Shown in pieces: positions 52,225 to 52,294 of a stretch of 52,294 bases of DNA. The DNA lies in the NCBI GenBank assembly GCA_021787845.1, contig JAJYLH010000043.1, positions 1 to 52,294 on the forward strand, read 5' to 3'. This DNA comes from Myxococcales bacterium (GTDB taxonomy: Bacteria; Myxococcota; Myxococcia; Myxococcales; JAJYLH01). How positions within the stretch are numbered: position 1 is the first letter of the stretch; each line of letters begins with the position of its first letter. Below the pieces are notes generated by a model. That model ran no database searches. It was not told the origin of the DNA and was given only the letters and a program-made list of their open reading frames with translations. A program made the position numbers and the translations under genes.

Positions 52225-52294
52225 ATGCCGGTTGCTCCTGAGGTGGTGCTCACGAACGAAGATCAGGCGCGGATCAAGGTGATTCTGGCTTCGC
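52225..52294 (+). CDS. Partial gene, probable IS630-family transposase N-terminus
   Basis: An ATG at 52225, preceded by GAGAGGAGG (52212-52220), opens a frame running off the window. The 23 visible residues include VVLTNEDQARIKVIL, which resembles the leader of the N-terminal helix-turn-helix of IS630-type transposases (IxLTxEERxxLExLxR). Too short to be sure. Confidence 0.45.
   Translation, partial: MPVAPEVVLTNEDQARIKVILAS

Overview
The window is a GC-rich bacterial chromosomal segment with no rRNA or tRNA genes that I can see. Domain combinations such as receiver-DUF4388-J-domain, LPP20 and CsgG-like lipoproteins, and a BY-kinase fused to Wzz are common in Myxococcota and other former Deltaproteobacteria. 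I therefore favour an uncultured member of that broad group, but this is inference, not a placement.

Layout. (1) 0.2-5 kb, minus strand: a core-type MetE-like methionine synthase and a full-length cobalamin-dependent MetH. (2) 5.2-7.3 kb: a Uma2-family nuclease and a convergent GT-C-like membrane protein. (3) 7.8-24.4 kb, plus strand: a surface-polysaccharide locus. It holds a Wzz/BY-kinase, rfbF-rfbG-rfbH (CDP-4-keto-3,6-dideoxyhexose), a Wzx-like flippase, rmlA-rmlB plus fdtC/fdtA/fdtB-like genes (dTDP-3-acetamido-3,6-dideoxyhexose), a GT2, a DUF268 protein and a WaaL/Wzy-type protein with a TPR tail. The part at 19.2-21.8 kb is scarred: an isolated GT2 start, a gene cut at a dispersed repeat, and an internally deleted copy of fdtB. 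(4) 24.8-26.8 kb: a protein with two radical-SAM CxxxCxxC motifs separated by two SPASM-like segments. (5) 27-36 kb: SpoIID-like protein, SPFH-SHOCT protein, receiver-DUF4388-J protein coupled to a patatin, and two lipoproteins. (6) 37-42.7 kb: a XerC/D-type recombinase, a single-domain receiver, an acyltransferase-SDR pair, a TPR protein, an M50 peptidase and a DUF2127 protein. (7) 42.9-49.1 kb: a tripartite RND efflux operon. (8) 49.4-52.3 kb: prfC, an orphan five-repeat CRISPR array, a retropepsin-like ORF and the start of a probable IS630 transposase.

The most unusual property is the density of short dispersed palindromic elements of several families, and where they sit. One family begins exactly at the stop codon of the BY-kinase and supplies the stop of metH. 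Another supplies the stop of rfbF and is also carried, with a 24-bp tandem array, as an in-frame insertion inside the RND permease. Others split the RND operon and mark scars in the polysaccharide locus.

Starts were re-chosen from ribosome-binding sites and family N-termini wherever the open frame ran upstream, which is frequent at this GC content. Family names rest on motif recognition by eye; no database search was run.
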